Made by a program: the position numbers and the translations under genes. This document shows positions 34,643 to 42,899 of a stretch of DNA of 64,000 nucleotides, in pieces (position 1 is the stretch's first letter; each line of letters begins with the position of its first letter). The DNA lies in the NCBI GenBank assembly GCA_963707515.1, contig CAVPQI010000001.1, positions 62,001 to 126,000 of the forward strand, written 5' to 3'. This DNA comes from Sva-07 sp963707515 (GTDB lineage: Bacteria > Actinomycetota > Acidimicrobiia > Acidimicrobiales > Ilumatobacteraceae). Under the pieces are notes generated by a model. The model was not told where the DNA came from and searched no databases. It saw only the letters and a program-made list of their open reading frames with translations.

Positions 34643-35209
34643 ATGAGCAACACCACAACACGTCCCGCCCAGCACACCACCAGCGCCCCGGGCGCCCGCG
34701 CCGCCCACGAGCGGAGGATCCGCAACGCGATCGACGCCCGCAGCTTCGCCGTCGTCGCCACGGTCTCCGCCGCCGGACATCCCCACGCCGCCGGGGTGAT
34801 CTACGCCAACGACGGCCTGGTCCTCTACGTCAGCACGCACCGCAGCAGCCGCAAGGCCCGCAACATCGCCGCCAACGGACGGGCGTCGATCGTCGTCCCG
34901 GTGCGCAAGTTGCCGATCGGTCCGGCGTTCGAGATCCACTTCCAGGCGACCGCCCGGCTGCTCGACAACGACGACACGCAGATCACCGCCCTCGCCCGGC
35001 GCGGCGTCCTCGCCGCCATCACCAAGCACGGTGAGCTCGACGACCCAGACAGCTGCGTCGTGGAGATCCGTCCGACCGGCCGCCTGCACACCTACGGACT
35101 CGGCGTGTCGGCGCTCGCCGTCGCCCGCGACCCGCTGCACGTCGGAGCGGGGATGGTCGATCTCGGCAGCGACGAATTCACCGATCCACGGATCAGACCA
35201 CCCCGGTAG
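34643..35209 (+). CDS. Pyridoxamine 5'-phosphate oxidase-like split-barrel protein
   Basis: 188 residues. The FMN/F420-binding split barrel reads RSFAVVATVSAAGHPHAAGV, LVLYVSTHRSSRKARNIAAN and GRASIVVPVRK, followed by FEIHFQATARLLD and a final CVVEIRPTGRLHTYG. The fold is shared by PNPOx, FMN flavoredoxins and F420-dependent reductases, so cofactor and substrate are open. In an F420-using organism the deazaflavin is a fair guess. Divergent from the AraC regulator, which may control it. Confidence 0.75.
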   Translation: MSNTTTRPAQHTTSAPGARAAHERRIRNAIDARSFAVVATVSAAGHPHAAGVIYANDGLVLYVSTHRSSRKARNIAANGRASIVVPVRKLPIGPAFEIHFQATARLLDNDDTQITALARRGVLAAITKHGELDDPDSCVVEIRPTGRLHTYGLGVSALAVARDPLHVGAGMVDLGSDEFTDPRIRPPR

Positions 35210-35212
35210 CCT
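35207..35212 (+). promoter_or_regulatory. Putative -10 box (TAGCCT) of hisS
   Basis: TAGCCT overlaps the stop of the preceding gene and ends 8 nt before the hisS GTG. Confidence 0.4.
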
Positions 35213-35220
35213 CGCGGGCC

Positions 35221-36675
35221 GTGCCAGCGTTCCAGACCAGTCCAGGCATGCGGGACATCCTCCCGCCCGAGAGCGGACGCTGGCGGCGGTTCGTCGACGT
35301 GTTCGCCGACGTCGTCGAGCCGGCGGGGTACGGACAGATCGTCACCCCGCTGCTCGAGGATCTCGGCGTGTTCACCCGCATCGGTGACGCCACCGACGTC
35401 GTCACCAAGGAGATGTACGACTTCGTCGACAAGGGTGAACGGCACATCGCGCTGCGCCCCGAGATGACCGCCAGCGTGTGCCGGGCGTTCGCCGAACACC
35501 GCCCGATCGTGCCGTGGAAGGTCTTCTACGCGGGATCGAACTTCCGTTACGAGAAGCCCCAACGCGGCCGCTACCGCCAGTTCGACCAGGTCGGCGTGGA
35601 GGTGCTCGGCGTCGACGACCCGCTCCTCGACGTCGAGGTGATCGCCCTCGCCTGGGAGTTCTACCGCCGTCTCGGGCTGCGTCAGGTGGCGCTGGTCGTC
35701 AACAGCCTCGGCGAACCCGACGACCGGGCACGCTACGTCGACGCGCTGCGCACCCACTTCGCCGCCGCCGGCGACGCCCTCAGCGAGCAGAGCCGGGCGA
35801 CCCTCGCCCGCAACCCGCTGCGCGTCCTCGACTCGAAACGCCCCTCCGATGGCCCGTTGATCGATGCCGCACCGCAGATCGCCGACTTCTACAGCGACGC
35901 CGCGGCGGCCCACTTCGCCGAGGTGTGCGCCGGCCTCGACGCCCTCGCCATCCCGTACCGCATCGAACCCAAGCTGGTGCGCGGGCTCGACTACTACCGC
36001 CGCACGATCTTCGAGTTCCAGGGTGGCACGCTCGAATCGGCACAGAACGCGCTCGGCGGGGGCGGCCGCTACGACGGCCTCGTCGAGGCGCTCGGTGGCC
36101 CGGCGACACCCGGCATCGGGTTTGCACTCGGCGTCGACCGGACGCTGTTGGCGTGCGACGACGAGGGCGTGTTCGCCGCCGAACCGGTCGTCGTCGATGC
36201 CTTCGTCGTCGACGTCACCGGCGGCCGCGAGGCGCTGGCGCTGACGGCGCAACTGCGCGCCGCCGGGCTCACCGCCGACCGCGGCTTCGAGCAGCGTTCG
36301 ATGAAGGCGCAGATGAAGCTCGCCAACCGCAGCGGTGCCGACGTCGCCGTGATCGTGGGTGACGACGAGGTCTCCGCCGGTACCGTCGTGGTCAAGCCGC
36401 TGCGCACCGACGCCGAGCAGGTGACGATCGCCCGCACCGATCTGGTCGACCACCTCCAACGCCACGCTCGGCAACGCAACGCTCGGGGACAGACCCCAAC
36501 CGTTGCTTTTCGCCCGACGACCCGAGGACCGACCGATGACCGACACCACCGACCACACCGTTGCCAGCCAGGCGACCTCGATGCGTACGCACCTGTGCGG
36601 CGACCTGCGCGCCGAGCACATCGGCCAGACGGTGCACGTCTGCGGCTGGGTCGGGCGTCGCCGCGAGCACGGTGA
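35221..36675 (+). CDS. hisS: Histidyl-tRNA synthetase, with an anomalous C-terminal extension
   Basis: It charges tRNA-His. Motif 1 lies in GMRDILPPES with RRFVDVF, motif 2 is FYAGSNFRYEKPQRGRYRQF, then the His-specific LVRGLDYYRRTIFEFQ, motif 3 GIGFALGVDRTLL, and a C-terminal anticodon domain (KAQMKLANRSGADVAVIVGDD). Normal HisS would end near 36470, at about residue 417. Instead the frame runs 70 codons further and overlaps aspS by 140 bp through a hairpin at 36476-36510. The tail is Arg-rich shadow sequence, so I think the natural stop has been lost, by an indel or by insertion of the hairpin. Confidence 0.93.
   Translation: MPAFQTSPGMRDILPPESGRWRRFVDVFADVVEPAGYGQIVTPLLEDLGVFTRIGDATDVVTKEMYDFVDKGERHIALRPEMTASVCRAFAEHRPIVPWKVFYAGSNFRYEKPQRGRYRQFDQVGVEVLGVDDPLLDVEVIALAWEFYRRLGLRQVALVVNSLGEPDDRARYVDALRTHFAAAGDALSEQSRATLARNPLRVLDSKRPSDGPLIDAAPQIADFYSDAAAAHFAEVCAGLDALAIPYRIEPKLVRGLDYYRRTIFEFQGGTLESAQNALGGGGRYDGLVEALGGPATPGIGFALGVDRTLLACDDEGVFAAEPVVVDAFVVDVTGGREALALTAQLRAAGLTADRGFEQRSMKAQMKLANRSGADVAVIVGDDEVSAGTVVVKPLRTDAEQVTIARTDLVDHLQRHARQRNARGQTPTVAFRPTTRGPTDDRHHRPHRCQPGDLDAYAPVRRPARRAHRPDGARLRLGRASPRAR
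36476..36510 (+). terminator. Hairpin plus T4 at the end of hisS
   Basis: Outer stem GCAACG/CGTTGC and inner stem GGGG/CCCC close a 5-nt loop, followed by TTTT. It looks like an intrinsic terminator between hisS and aspS, with a core similar to the hairpin after ruvB. Related GGGGACAGACCCC cores are common as repeats in other genomes. Confidence 0.5.
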
Positions 36676-38308
36676 ACACCTCGCCTTCGTCGACCTCCGC
36701 GACCACTCCGGCATCGTCCAGTGCGTCATCAACCACGACGTCGACGTGCGCAGCGAGTACGTGTTGCGCATCACCGGCGTCGTCCGCCAGCGGCCCGAGG
36801 GCACGGTCAACAACAACCTGCCGACGGGCGAGATCGAACTCGGCGAATGCCAGGTCGAGATCCTGCGCACCGCCGTGCCGCCGCCGTTCCCGATCGACGC
36901 CCGCGCCGACGACGTCGACGAGAACCTGCGCCTCCAGCACCGCTACCTCGACCTCCGGCGCGAGCGGATGCAACGCAACCTGCGTGTCCGCTCGCGGATC
37001 AACGCCGCGGTGCGCAACGCCATGCACGCCCAGGGGTTCGTCGAGGTCGAGACGCCGATGCTCGTCCCGTCGACCCCGGAGGGCGCCCGCGAGTTCCTCG
37101 TGCCCTCGCGCAAGGAGCCGGGTTCGTTCTACGCCCTTCCGCAGTCGCCGCAGCTGTTCAAGCAGCTGCTGATGGTCGGCGGCGTCGACCGCTACTACCA
37201 GATGGCCCGCTGCCTGCGCGACGAGGACCTGCGCGCCGACCGCCAGTACGAGTTCATGCAGCTCGACATGGAGATGAGCTTCGTCACCCAGGACGACGTC
37301 CTCGACGCCGTCAGCGAGGCGGTCCTCGACGCCGCCGAGGCGGCGACCGGCGAACGTCCGGGCCCGATCGAACGGATCACCTGGCTCGAGGCGATGAACC
37401 GCTTCGGCATCGACAAGCCCGACCTCCGCTTCGGTCTCGAGCTCGTCGAGCTGACCGACATCTTCGGTGCCACCGAGTTCAAGGCCTTCGCCGGCGCCGA
37501 GGCGATCAAGGGCATCTGCGTGCCTGGTGCCGCTGCCGAGTACGGCCGCAACCAGCTCGACAAGCTCACCGACCGGGCGAAGTCGCTCGGCGCCAAGGGC
37601 CTCGTGTGGCTGAAGGTCACCGACGACGGCGTCGACTCGCCGGTCGCCAAGTTCCTCACCGACGACGAGGTGGCCGCCGTGCGTGCGGCGACCGGCGCGA
37701 CGACGGGCGACCTCGTGCTGATCGTCGCCGACGAGTGGATGACGACGTGCGAGGTGCTCGGCACGCTGCGCAACGATCTCGGTCGCCCGCCCGTGCACGA
37801 GGGGCCGTACCGCTACGTGTGGGTCATCGAGTTCCCGCTGTTCGTCGGTGTCGACAAAGAGAGCGGACGCCCCAAGCCCGGGCACCACCCGTTCACCCGG
37901 CCACACCCCGACGACGTCGACAAGATCGAGACCGATCCCTTGGCGGTGCGATCGATCGCCTATGACCTCGTGCTCAACGGCTGGGAGCTCGGCTCCGGGT
38001 CGATCCGGATCCACGAGGCCGACCTCCAACGGCGGGTCTTCCAGGCGCTCGGCATCTCCGACGAGGAGGCGGAGGCGAAGTTCGGCTTCTTCCTCAATCC
38101 GTTCGACTACGGCGCCCCGCCCCACGGCGGCTTCGCCTTCGGCCTCGACCGCCTGGTGGCGATCCTCGCCGGCGAGGAGAACATCCGCGAGGTCATCGCC
38201 TACCCGAAGACCCAGTCGGGCGCCGACCCGATGACCAACTCGCCGATCCCCGGCGACCCGAAGACGCTCGCCGAGCTGGGACTGAAGATCCTGCCCCCGG
38301 CCACCTGA
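36536..38308 (+). CDS. aspS: Aspartyl-tRNA synthetase
   Basis: 590 residues. The N-terminal OB fold (THLCGDLRAEHIGQTVHVCG, RREHGEHLAFVDLRDHSGI) binds the anticodon. The class II core has motif 1 (VETPMLVPSTPEGAREF), PQSPQLFKQLLM, motif 2 (RYYQMARCLRDEDLRADRQ with EFMQLDMEMSF) and motif 3 (GFAFGLDRLVAILAG). A bacterial GAD insert lies in the middle. GAGGA is 7 nt before the ATG, so this start is leadered. An ATG 15 codons on (MRTHLCG) is possible. Confidence 0.96.
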   Translation: MTDTTDHTVASQATSMRTHLCGDLRAEHIGQTVHVCGWVGRRREHGEHLAFVDLRDHSGIVQCVINHDVDVRSEYVLRITGVVRQRPEGTVNNNLPTGEIELGECQVEILRTAVPPPFPIDARADDVDENLRLQHRYLDLRRERMQRNLRVRSRINAAVRNAMHAQGFVEVETPMLVPSTPEGAREFLVPSRKEPGSFYALPQSPQLFKQLLMVGGVDRYYQMARCLRDEDLRADRQYEFMQLDMEMSFVTQDDVLDAVSEAVLDAAEAATGERPGPIERITWLEAMNRFGIDKPDLRFGLELVELTDIFGATEFKAFAGAEAIKGICVPGAAAEYGRNQLDKLTDRAKSLGAKGLVWLKVTDDGVDSPVAKFLTDDEVAAVRAATGATTGDLVLIVADEWMTTCEVLGTLRNDLGRPPVHEGPYRYVWVIEFPLFVGVDKESGRPKPGHHPFTRPHPDDVDKIETDPLAVRSIAYDLVLNGWELGSGSIRIHEADLQRRVFQALGISDEEAEAKFGFFLNPFDYGAPPHGGFAFGLDRLVAILAGEENIREVIAYPKTQSGADPMTNSPIPGDPKTLAELGLKILPPAT

Positions 38309-38333
38309 GCGACCAGCTGGCAGGATGGCGTCG

Positions 38334-39254
38334 ATGAGCTTCGCCACACCGATCAGCAACGACGACGGGCGCCTGACCGGGCCACTGCGGGCACCGGCGC
38401 AGATGCTCGCCGACCAGGAGTACGGCGGCCACACGAGCGTCCACGACGACGCCACGGCAGCCAAGCTCGGCCTCGCCGGGGCACCGATCGAGGGTCCGAC
38501 ACACTTCAGCCAGTTCGATCCCCTCGCCGTGGCGCGGTGGGGTCAGGCGTGGTTCGAGCGCGGGTGCATCAGCGCCCACTTCTCGAACATGGTCGTCGAG
38601 GGCGAAGAGGTGCGGGCGATGCTCGCCCCGGACGGCGACGAACTGGCGCGGATCACTGCCGAGAAGGCCGACGGCACGCCGGTGCTCACCGGTACCGCCT
38701 CACTCGGGCCGACCGCGACGACCGAGCTCGACGAGCGGCGGCAACGGGCGACGGGCGACCCCGGCGAGCTGCACATCGTCGACCAGCTGCGCCTCGGCAT
38801 GTCGGTCGTCGATGCCGAGCCAGTGACGATGGGAGCCGACGAACACAACGGCAAGCTCTATCCGTTCACGCTCGCCGACAAGCTGGCCCGCATCACCGAG
38901 CGCAGCAGCTGGTACGACCGCGACGGCGACAGCCCGTGGGGCGCACCGATCGTGCCGACCGAGATGATCAGCGTCCTCGCCCACAAGGCGGGCGGCGGCT
39001 TCCCGGTGCGCGGCCCGGCGGTCGGCTTGTTCATCGACCTCGAGGTGCGCTACGTCGCCGGACCGGTGCTCGTCGGCCGCCCGTACCGTGCCACGCACAC
39101 CGTCGTCGGCATCGGCCAGAGCACACGCGTCGAGTCGTACTGGACCGAGACGACACTCACCGACGCCGAGACCGGCAGCCACACGGCAACGGTGCTGTTG
39201 CACCAGGGCGTGTTCAAGGCCTCCTACGCCGGCCACCCCGACGCCGCCCGCTGA
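38334..39254 (+). CDS. Putative hotdog-fold (MaoC-like) protein
   Basis: 306 residues. IEGPTHFSQFDPLAVARWGQ followed by ISAHFSNMVVEGEEVRAML resembles the substrate-tunnel helix and strand of MaoC-like hydratases. A second half (GLFIDLEVRYVAGPVLVGRP then TVVGIGQSTRVESYWTETT) looks like a second hotdog. I do not see the Asp-x-x-x-x-His pair of active hydratases, so an inactive or thioesterase-type function is possible. An ATG 9 bp upstream (38325) is an alternative start. Confidence 0.6.
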   Translation: MSFATPISNDDGRLTGPLRAPAQMLADQEYGGHTSVHDDATAAKLGLAGAPIEGPTHFSQFDPLAVARWGQAWFERGCISAHFSNMVVEGEEVRAMLAPDGDELARITAEKADGTPVLTGTASLGPTATTELDERRQRATGDPGELHIVDQLRLGMSVVDAEPVTMGADEHNGKLYPFTLADKLARITERSSWYDRDGDSPWGAPIVPTEMISVLAHKAGGGFPVRGPAVGLFIDLEVRYVAGPVLVGRPYRATHTVVGIGQSTRVESYWTETTLTDAETGSHTATVLLHQGVFKASYAGHPDAAR

Positions 39255-39295
39255 GCATCCGCCGTGTCGATCGGGCGCAGGCGACGGCCGGCGCT

Positions 39296-40285
39296 TCAGC
39301 TGACGGTCGGGTAGACGACGCCGAGCTGGGCGCGCAGGTCGTCGAGCAGCTCCATCGTCGACACCGACGTCGCCAGCGGGATGACGTCGCTCTCGAGGTG
39401 GCCACCGCGGATCCGCTCCATGACGTGCGCCGCCTCGTGGGCGAGGCCGGCGTTGGCCATCTCGACGATCTCGACGTCGACACCGGGGCGATGGACCGTG
39501 TAGCGGGTCGGGAACCAGAACGGCGGGTCGACGACGACGCGAGCGGTCGTGCCGACGACGGTCGCAGCGAGACCTGTCAGCGCGTCGAGGGAGGTGTGGA
39601 AGACCCCGAGGGCGCCGCTGGCGTACTCGACGACGCCGCCGACGTTGACATCGACCCCGCTGTCGCCGAGTGCGCCGAGCACCTTGGCCGCTACCGGATC
39701 ACCGGCGAGATACCGACCGAACGTGATCGGGTAGATGCCGAGGTCGAGCAACGCCCCGCCGGCGAGGTCGAGGCGACGGTGCCGACCGTCGGGGTCGTGC
39801 ACGGGGAGCCCGAAGTCGGCCTCGATCACCTTCAGCTCACCGAAGTCGCCGTCGAGGACACGGCGGCGGAGGTCGACGACGAGCGGGATGAACCACGTCC
39901 ACATCGCTTCCATCAAGAAGCGGTCGTTGCGGCCGGCGGCGTCGACCATGCGACGGGCCTCGGCGGCATCGACGGCGAACGCCTTCTCGCAGAGCACGTG
40001 CTTGCCGGCGTCGAGGGCGGCGATCGCCATCGCCGCGTGATGGCTGTGCGGTGAGGCGACGTAGACGATGTCGACGTCGTCGTCGGCGAACAGTGCCTCG
40101 TAGGAACCGTGGGCCCGCTCGATGTGGTGCCGACGGGCGAAGTCGTCCGCCGACTGCTGGCGGCGCGATCCGACGGCGACGACGTCGGCGTCAGGAAGCG
40201 TGCGGAGCGCATCGACCATCTCGGCGGCGATGCCGCCGGTCGCGGCGATGCCCCACCGCAACGGATGTGCCGACGTCGCCTCCAT
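39296..40285 (-). CDS. Gfo/Idh/MocA family oxidoreductase
   Basis: 329 residues. The Rossmann start LRWGIAATGGIAAEMVDAL, then VVAVGSRRQQSADDFARRHH, VDIVYVASPHSHHAAMAIAAL and GKHVLCEKAFAVDAAEA, which contains the conserved EK(P)-type Lys. The second domain begins FLMEAMWTWFIPLVVDLRR and includes GGALLDLGIYPITF. It probably oxidises a sugar, cyclitol or diol with NAD(P); the substrate is unknown. The start is set by a TACCAT box 7 nt upstream. Convergent with the previous gene, gap 41 bp. Confidence 0.87.
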   Translation of the reverse strand: MEATSAHPLRWGIAATGGIAAEMVDALRTLPDADVVAVGSRRQQSADDFARRHHIERAHGSYEALFADDDVDIVYVASPHSHHAAMAIAALDAGKHVLCEKAFAVDAAEARRMVDAAGRNDRFLMEAMWTWFIPLVVDLRRRVLDGDFGELKVIEADFGLPVHDPDGRHRRLDLAGGALLDLGIYPITFGRYLAGDPVAAKVLGALGDSGVDVNVGGVVEYASGALGVFHTSLDALTGLAATVVGTTARVVVDPPFWFPTRYTVHRPGVDVEIVEMANAGLAHEAAHVMERIRGGHLESDVIPLATSVSTMELLDDLRAQLGVVYPTVS

Positions 40286-40292
40286 CGCCGTG

Positions 40293-40298
40293 ATGGTA
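40293..40298 (-). promoter_or_regulatory. Putative -10 box (TACCAT) of the Gfo/Idh/MocA gene
   Basis: TACCAT on the minus strand ends 7 nt before the ATG at 40285. Confidence 0.45.
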
Positions 40299-40406
40299 GG
40301 CGAGGGCGGACGGCCGAACGATGTGACACCCCCGGCGTACGGTGAGCGACGACCGACTCCTCCCGATGGAAGCACCCGTGCCCGCCACGTCCTGAAGGAG
40401 CATCTG

Positions 40407-40790
40407 ATGACCACCGATCCGCCGCCCGACCGCGGCACCAACCTCGCCGTCCTGCGCGGCACCATCAGCGCCGACCCGGTCCGCCGTGAGCTGCCCGCCG
40501 GCGGCGTCGTCGTCCAGTTCGACGTCGCCACACCGGTCCGCGACGGCGACCGGACCTCGGCCCACTCGACACCCGTCGCCTGGTACGACCCTCCTGCCAG
40601 TGCCGACGGGCTGACGACGGGCGACGAGGTGGTGGTCGTCGGCTCGGTCCGCCGCCGGTTCTTCCGCGTCGGCGGGGCGACCCAGAGCCGTACCGAGGTG
40701 CGCGCCGACCGCGTGCTGGCGGCGCGGCGTCGTCGTCAGGTCGCCACGGCGCTCGCCGAGGTCACCCGGGTGTTGACCGACAGCGGCTGA
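40407..40790 (+). CDS. Small single-stranded DNA-binding (OB-fold) protein
   Basis: 127 residues. TNLAVLRGTISADPVRREL, VVVQFDVATPVRDGDR, VAWYDPPASADGLTTGDEVV and VVGSVRRRFFRVGG match the OB fold of SSB and its LRG and conserved Gly positions. The acidic SSB C-terminal tip (DDDIPF type) is missing and the end is basic then neutral. It is probably an accessory SSB and not the main one. AAGGAG lies 6 nt before the ATG, so it is a leadered gene; a TACGGT 63 nt before the ATG may be its promoter. Confidence 0.75.
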   Translation: MTTDPPPDRGTNLAVLRGTISADPVRRELPAGGVVVQFDVATPVRDGDRTSAHSTPVAWYDPPASADGLTTGDEVVVVGSVRRRFFRVGGATQSRTEVRADRVLAARRRRQVATALAEVTRVLTDSG

Positions 40791-40800
40791 GGCTCAGTCG
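40784..40800. terminator. Near-perfect inverted repeat across two convergent stops
   Basis: CGGCTGAG and CTCAGTCG flank one base and contain the stop codons of the SSB-like gene and the DUF1015 gene, which are 3 bp apart. A shared stop signal is inferred, but the 1-nt loop makes a terminator weak. Confidence 0.3.
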
Positions 40801-41993
40801 AGCGATCGGACCACGAGGCCGGTCCGCAGCTTGGGGGTGAAGAAGGTCGACTTCGGCGGCATCAGCAACCCCTCGCGTGCGGTGCGCTCGATCTCGGCGA
40901 CGCTGACCGGCCGGATCAGCACCGCGGCCGCCGCCCGGCCGCTCGTCGCCGCCTCCACGGCGTGTTCCAGCCCGTGTTGGTAGCTGACCTCGTGCTGCAC
41001 GCCCTGCAGGGCGTGCTCGAGCCATGCGCCGTCGAGGGCGCGCGCCCCGTCGAAGGCGCCCGGGCGCGGCGTCAGCCACTCGGCCGTTCCGTCGGGACGC
41101 ACGAGGCACAGCACGCCACGCTCGGCCATCGTCGCCAACGTCGACGAATCGGGACGGCCGGCGTCGCTGCGTTCGAACACCCGGTCGAGCGCACCGACGA
41201 GCGCCTCGGTCTCGATGCCGCTGTAGAGGCGGTGGATCGCTTCCACCGACAACTGGTCCTCGACGAGCTCGCTGACGAACGCCAGCGTGTCCTCGGCGGG
41301 GGAGGAGGTGTCGCCCGTCTGGCGACGGACGTCGTCGCGGTGGGTTCGGCTGATCCCGTAACGATGGTGGCCGTCGGCGATCAGCACGTCGTCGGAGGCG
41401 ATGCAGGCGGCGATCTCGTCGAGGCGCGCCGGATCGTCCACACGCTCGACGCGGTGCTCGACGCCGTCGACGATCACCGATCCCATCGGCGTTCCCGGCT
41501 CGGCGAGCACGGCGGTGAGTCCCGGGGCCAGCGAGAGGCCCCACACCGGCGACAGGTTGGCGTTGGTCGCGCGCGTCAGATCGAGGCGGTCGGTCGACGC
41601 CTTGGGCGTCACCCGCTCGTGTGGCAGCACACCGCCGGCACCGTCGTCGACGACCTCGAGGCCACCGAGGACACCGGCGATGTCGCGCTCGGCGCCGGCT
41701 GCATCGGTGAATCTCATCCGGTAGATCGTGAAGCTCGGGCGCGGATCGGCGACCAGCACGCCCTCGTCGATCCAGCCGCGGTAGGTCGCCGCCGCCGCGG
41801 CGTAGCGACCGTCGCCGTCCTCCTCGAGGGGCACGTCGACGTGGACGATGTTGTGCGGGCTGCGATCACGCAGCGCGGCGACATCGGCATCGGAGAGCAC
41901 GTCGTACGGCGGAGCGATCAGGTCGTCGAGGCCGTCCGGGGCGTCGCCGCCGGCGTAACGCAGGGCGGCGAAGGGCGTGAAGCGAGGCACCAC
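40794..41993 (-). CDS. DUF1015 family protein
   Basis: 399 residues. VPRFTPFAALRYAGGDAPD and LIAPPYDVLSDADVAALRDRS are the family start (RGxRYxxxxPPYDV type). VDVPLEEDGDGRYAAAAATY and LIADGHHRYGISRTHRDD (the conserved GHHRY block) follow, and ENTLAFVSE-like AEDTLAFVSELVEDQLSVEAIHR later. The protein is thought to be cytoplasmic; the biochemical role is unknown, though it resembles an enzyme of amino acid or sugar phosphate chemistry. The GTG start at 41993 is followed by a second in-frame GTG. Confidence 0.88.
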   Translation of the reverse strand: MVPRFTPFAALRYAGGDAPDGLDDLIAPPYDVLSDADVAALRDRSPHNIVHVDVPLEEDGDGRYAAAAATYRGWIDEGVLVADPRPSFTIYRMRFTDAAGAERDIAGVLGGLEVVDDGAGGVLPHERVTPKASTDRLDLTRATNANLSPVWGLSLAPGLTAVLAEPGTPMGSVIVDGVEHRVERVDDPARLDEIAACIASDDVLIADGHHRYGISRTHRDDVRRQTGDTSSPAEDTLAFVSELVEDQLSVEAIHRLYSGIETEALVGALDRVFERSDAGRPDSSTLATMAERGVLCLVRPDGTAEWLTPRPGAFDGARALDGAWLEHALQGVQHEVSYQHGLEHAVEAATSGRAAAAVLIRPVSVAEIERTAREGLLMPPKSTFFTPKLRTGLVVRSLD

Positions 41994-42037
41994 GACAGGA
42001 TGTCACGGACGTCTGCAGCGGATGCAACGATCGCAGC

Positions 42038-42877
42038 GTGACGACGGTCGGCACCGAACCCACACCACCCGCCCTGGCGGCGGCGATCCACACCGTGCTG
42101 TGCGATCTCGACGGGGTCGTGTGGTTGGCGCACCAACCGATCCCCGGGTCGGTCGAAGCGATCGCCGCGCTGCGCGCCAGCGGGCGGCGGGTGCTGTTCG
42201 TCACCAACAACTCCTCGCCGCTGCTCGCCGACCACGAGGCCGCGCTGACCAACATCGGCATTCCCGCCGAGGGCGACGTGCTCAGCTCGGCGATGGCCGC
42301 CGCCCATCTCGTCGAACCGGGCATGCGGGTGCTCGTCGCCGGTGGCCCCGGCGTGATCGAGGCCGTCGAAGGTCGGGGCGGGGTGGCGGTCGTCAACGAC
42401 GGCACCCCACACGACGGACCGTTCGATGCCGTGATCGTCGGCATCCACCGCGACTTCGACTACCACCGCCTCGCCGTGGCGACGACGGCGCTGCGTGCCG
42501 GCGCTCGGCTGATCGGCACCAACGACGACTCGACCTACCCGACCCCCCAGGGACTGCTTCCCGGCGCCGGGGCGATCCTGGCGGCGATCGCCACGTCGGG
42601 CGGCGTGCAACCGACGATCGGTGGCAAGCCGCACCGGCCGATGGCCGACCTCGTCGCCGATGTCGTCGCCGCCGGCACGGGCACCTTCGAGCCGTCGGCG
42701 ACGTTGGTGGTCGGCGATCGAGCCGACACCGATGGTGAATTCGCCCGGCAGCTCGGTAGTCCGTTCGCGCTGGTGCGCAGCGGCGTGACGCCGCCCGGGG
42801 TCGACGTCGACGTGCCGGTGGCCATCGACGCGGCCGACCTGGCCGCCGTGGCGGCAGCCCTCGGCGCGCCCGGCTGA
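42038..42877 (+). CDS. HAD-superfamily phosphatase, NagD/4-nitrophenylphosphatase type
   Basis: 279 residues. Motif I VLCDLDGVVWLA, motif II LFVTNNSSPLL, a C2-type cap (VNDGTPHDGPFDAVIVGIHRD), motif III Lys in GGKPHRPMADLV, and motif IV LVVGDRADTDGEFA. All catalytic positions are present. Substrates of this branch include glycerol phosphate and phosphoglycolate. It corresponds to Rv1692 of M. tuberculosis at the same place before tlyA, which has been shown to be a glycerol phosphate phosphatase. That activity is a transfer by synteny. Confidence 0.88.
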   Translation: MTTVGTEPTPPALAAAIHTVLCDLDGVVWLAHQPIPGSVEAIAALRASGRRVLFVTNNSSPLLADHEAALTNIGIPAEGDVLSSAMAAAHLVEPGMRVLVAGGPGVIEAVEGRGGVAVVNDGTPHDGPFDAVIVGIHRDFDYHRLAVATTALRAGARLIGTNDDSTYPTPQGLLPGAGAILAAIATSGGVQPTIGGKPHRPMADLVADVVAAGTGTFEPSATLVVGDRADTDGEFARQLGSPFALVRSGVTPPGVDVDVPVAIDAADLAAVAAALGAPG

Positions 42878-42887
42878 GCGCACGCAG

Positions 42888-42893
42888 TAGCCT
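42888..42893 (+). promoter_or_regulatory. Putative -10 box (TAGCCT) of the histone-like gene
   Basis: TAGCCT ends 6 nt before the ATG at 42900. No Shine-Dalgarno. Confidence 0.5.
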
Positions 42894-42899
42894 CCGTCC

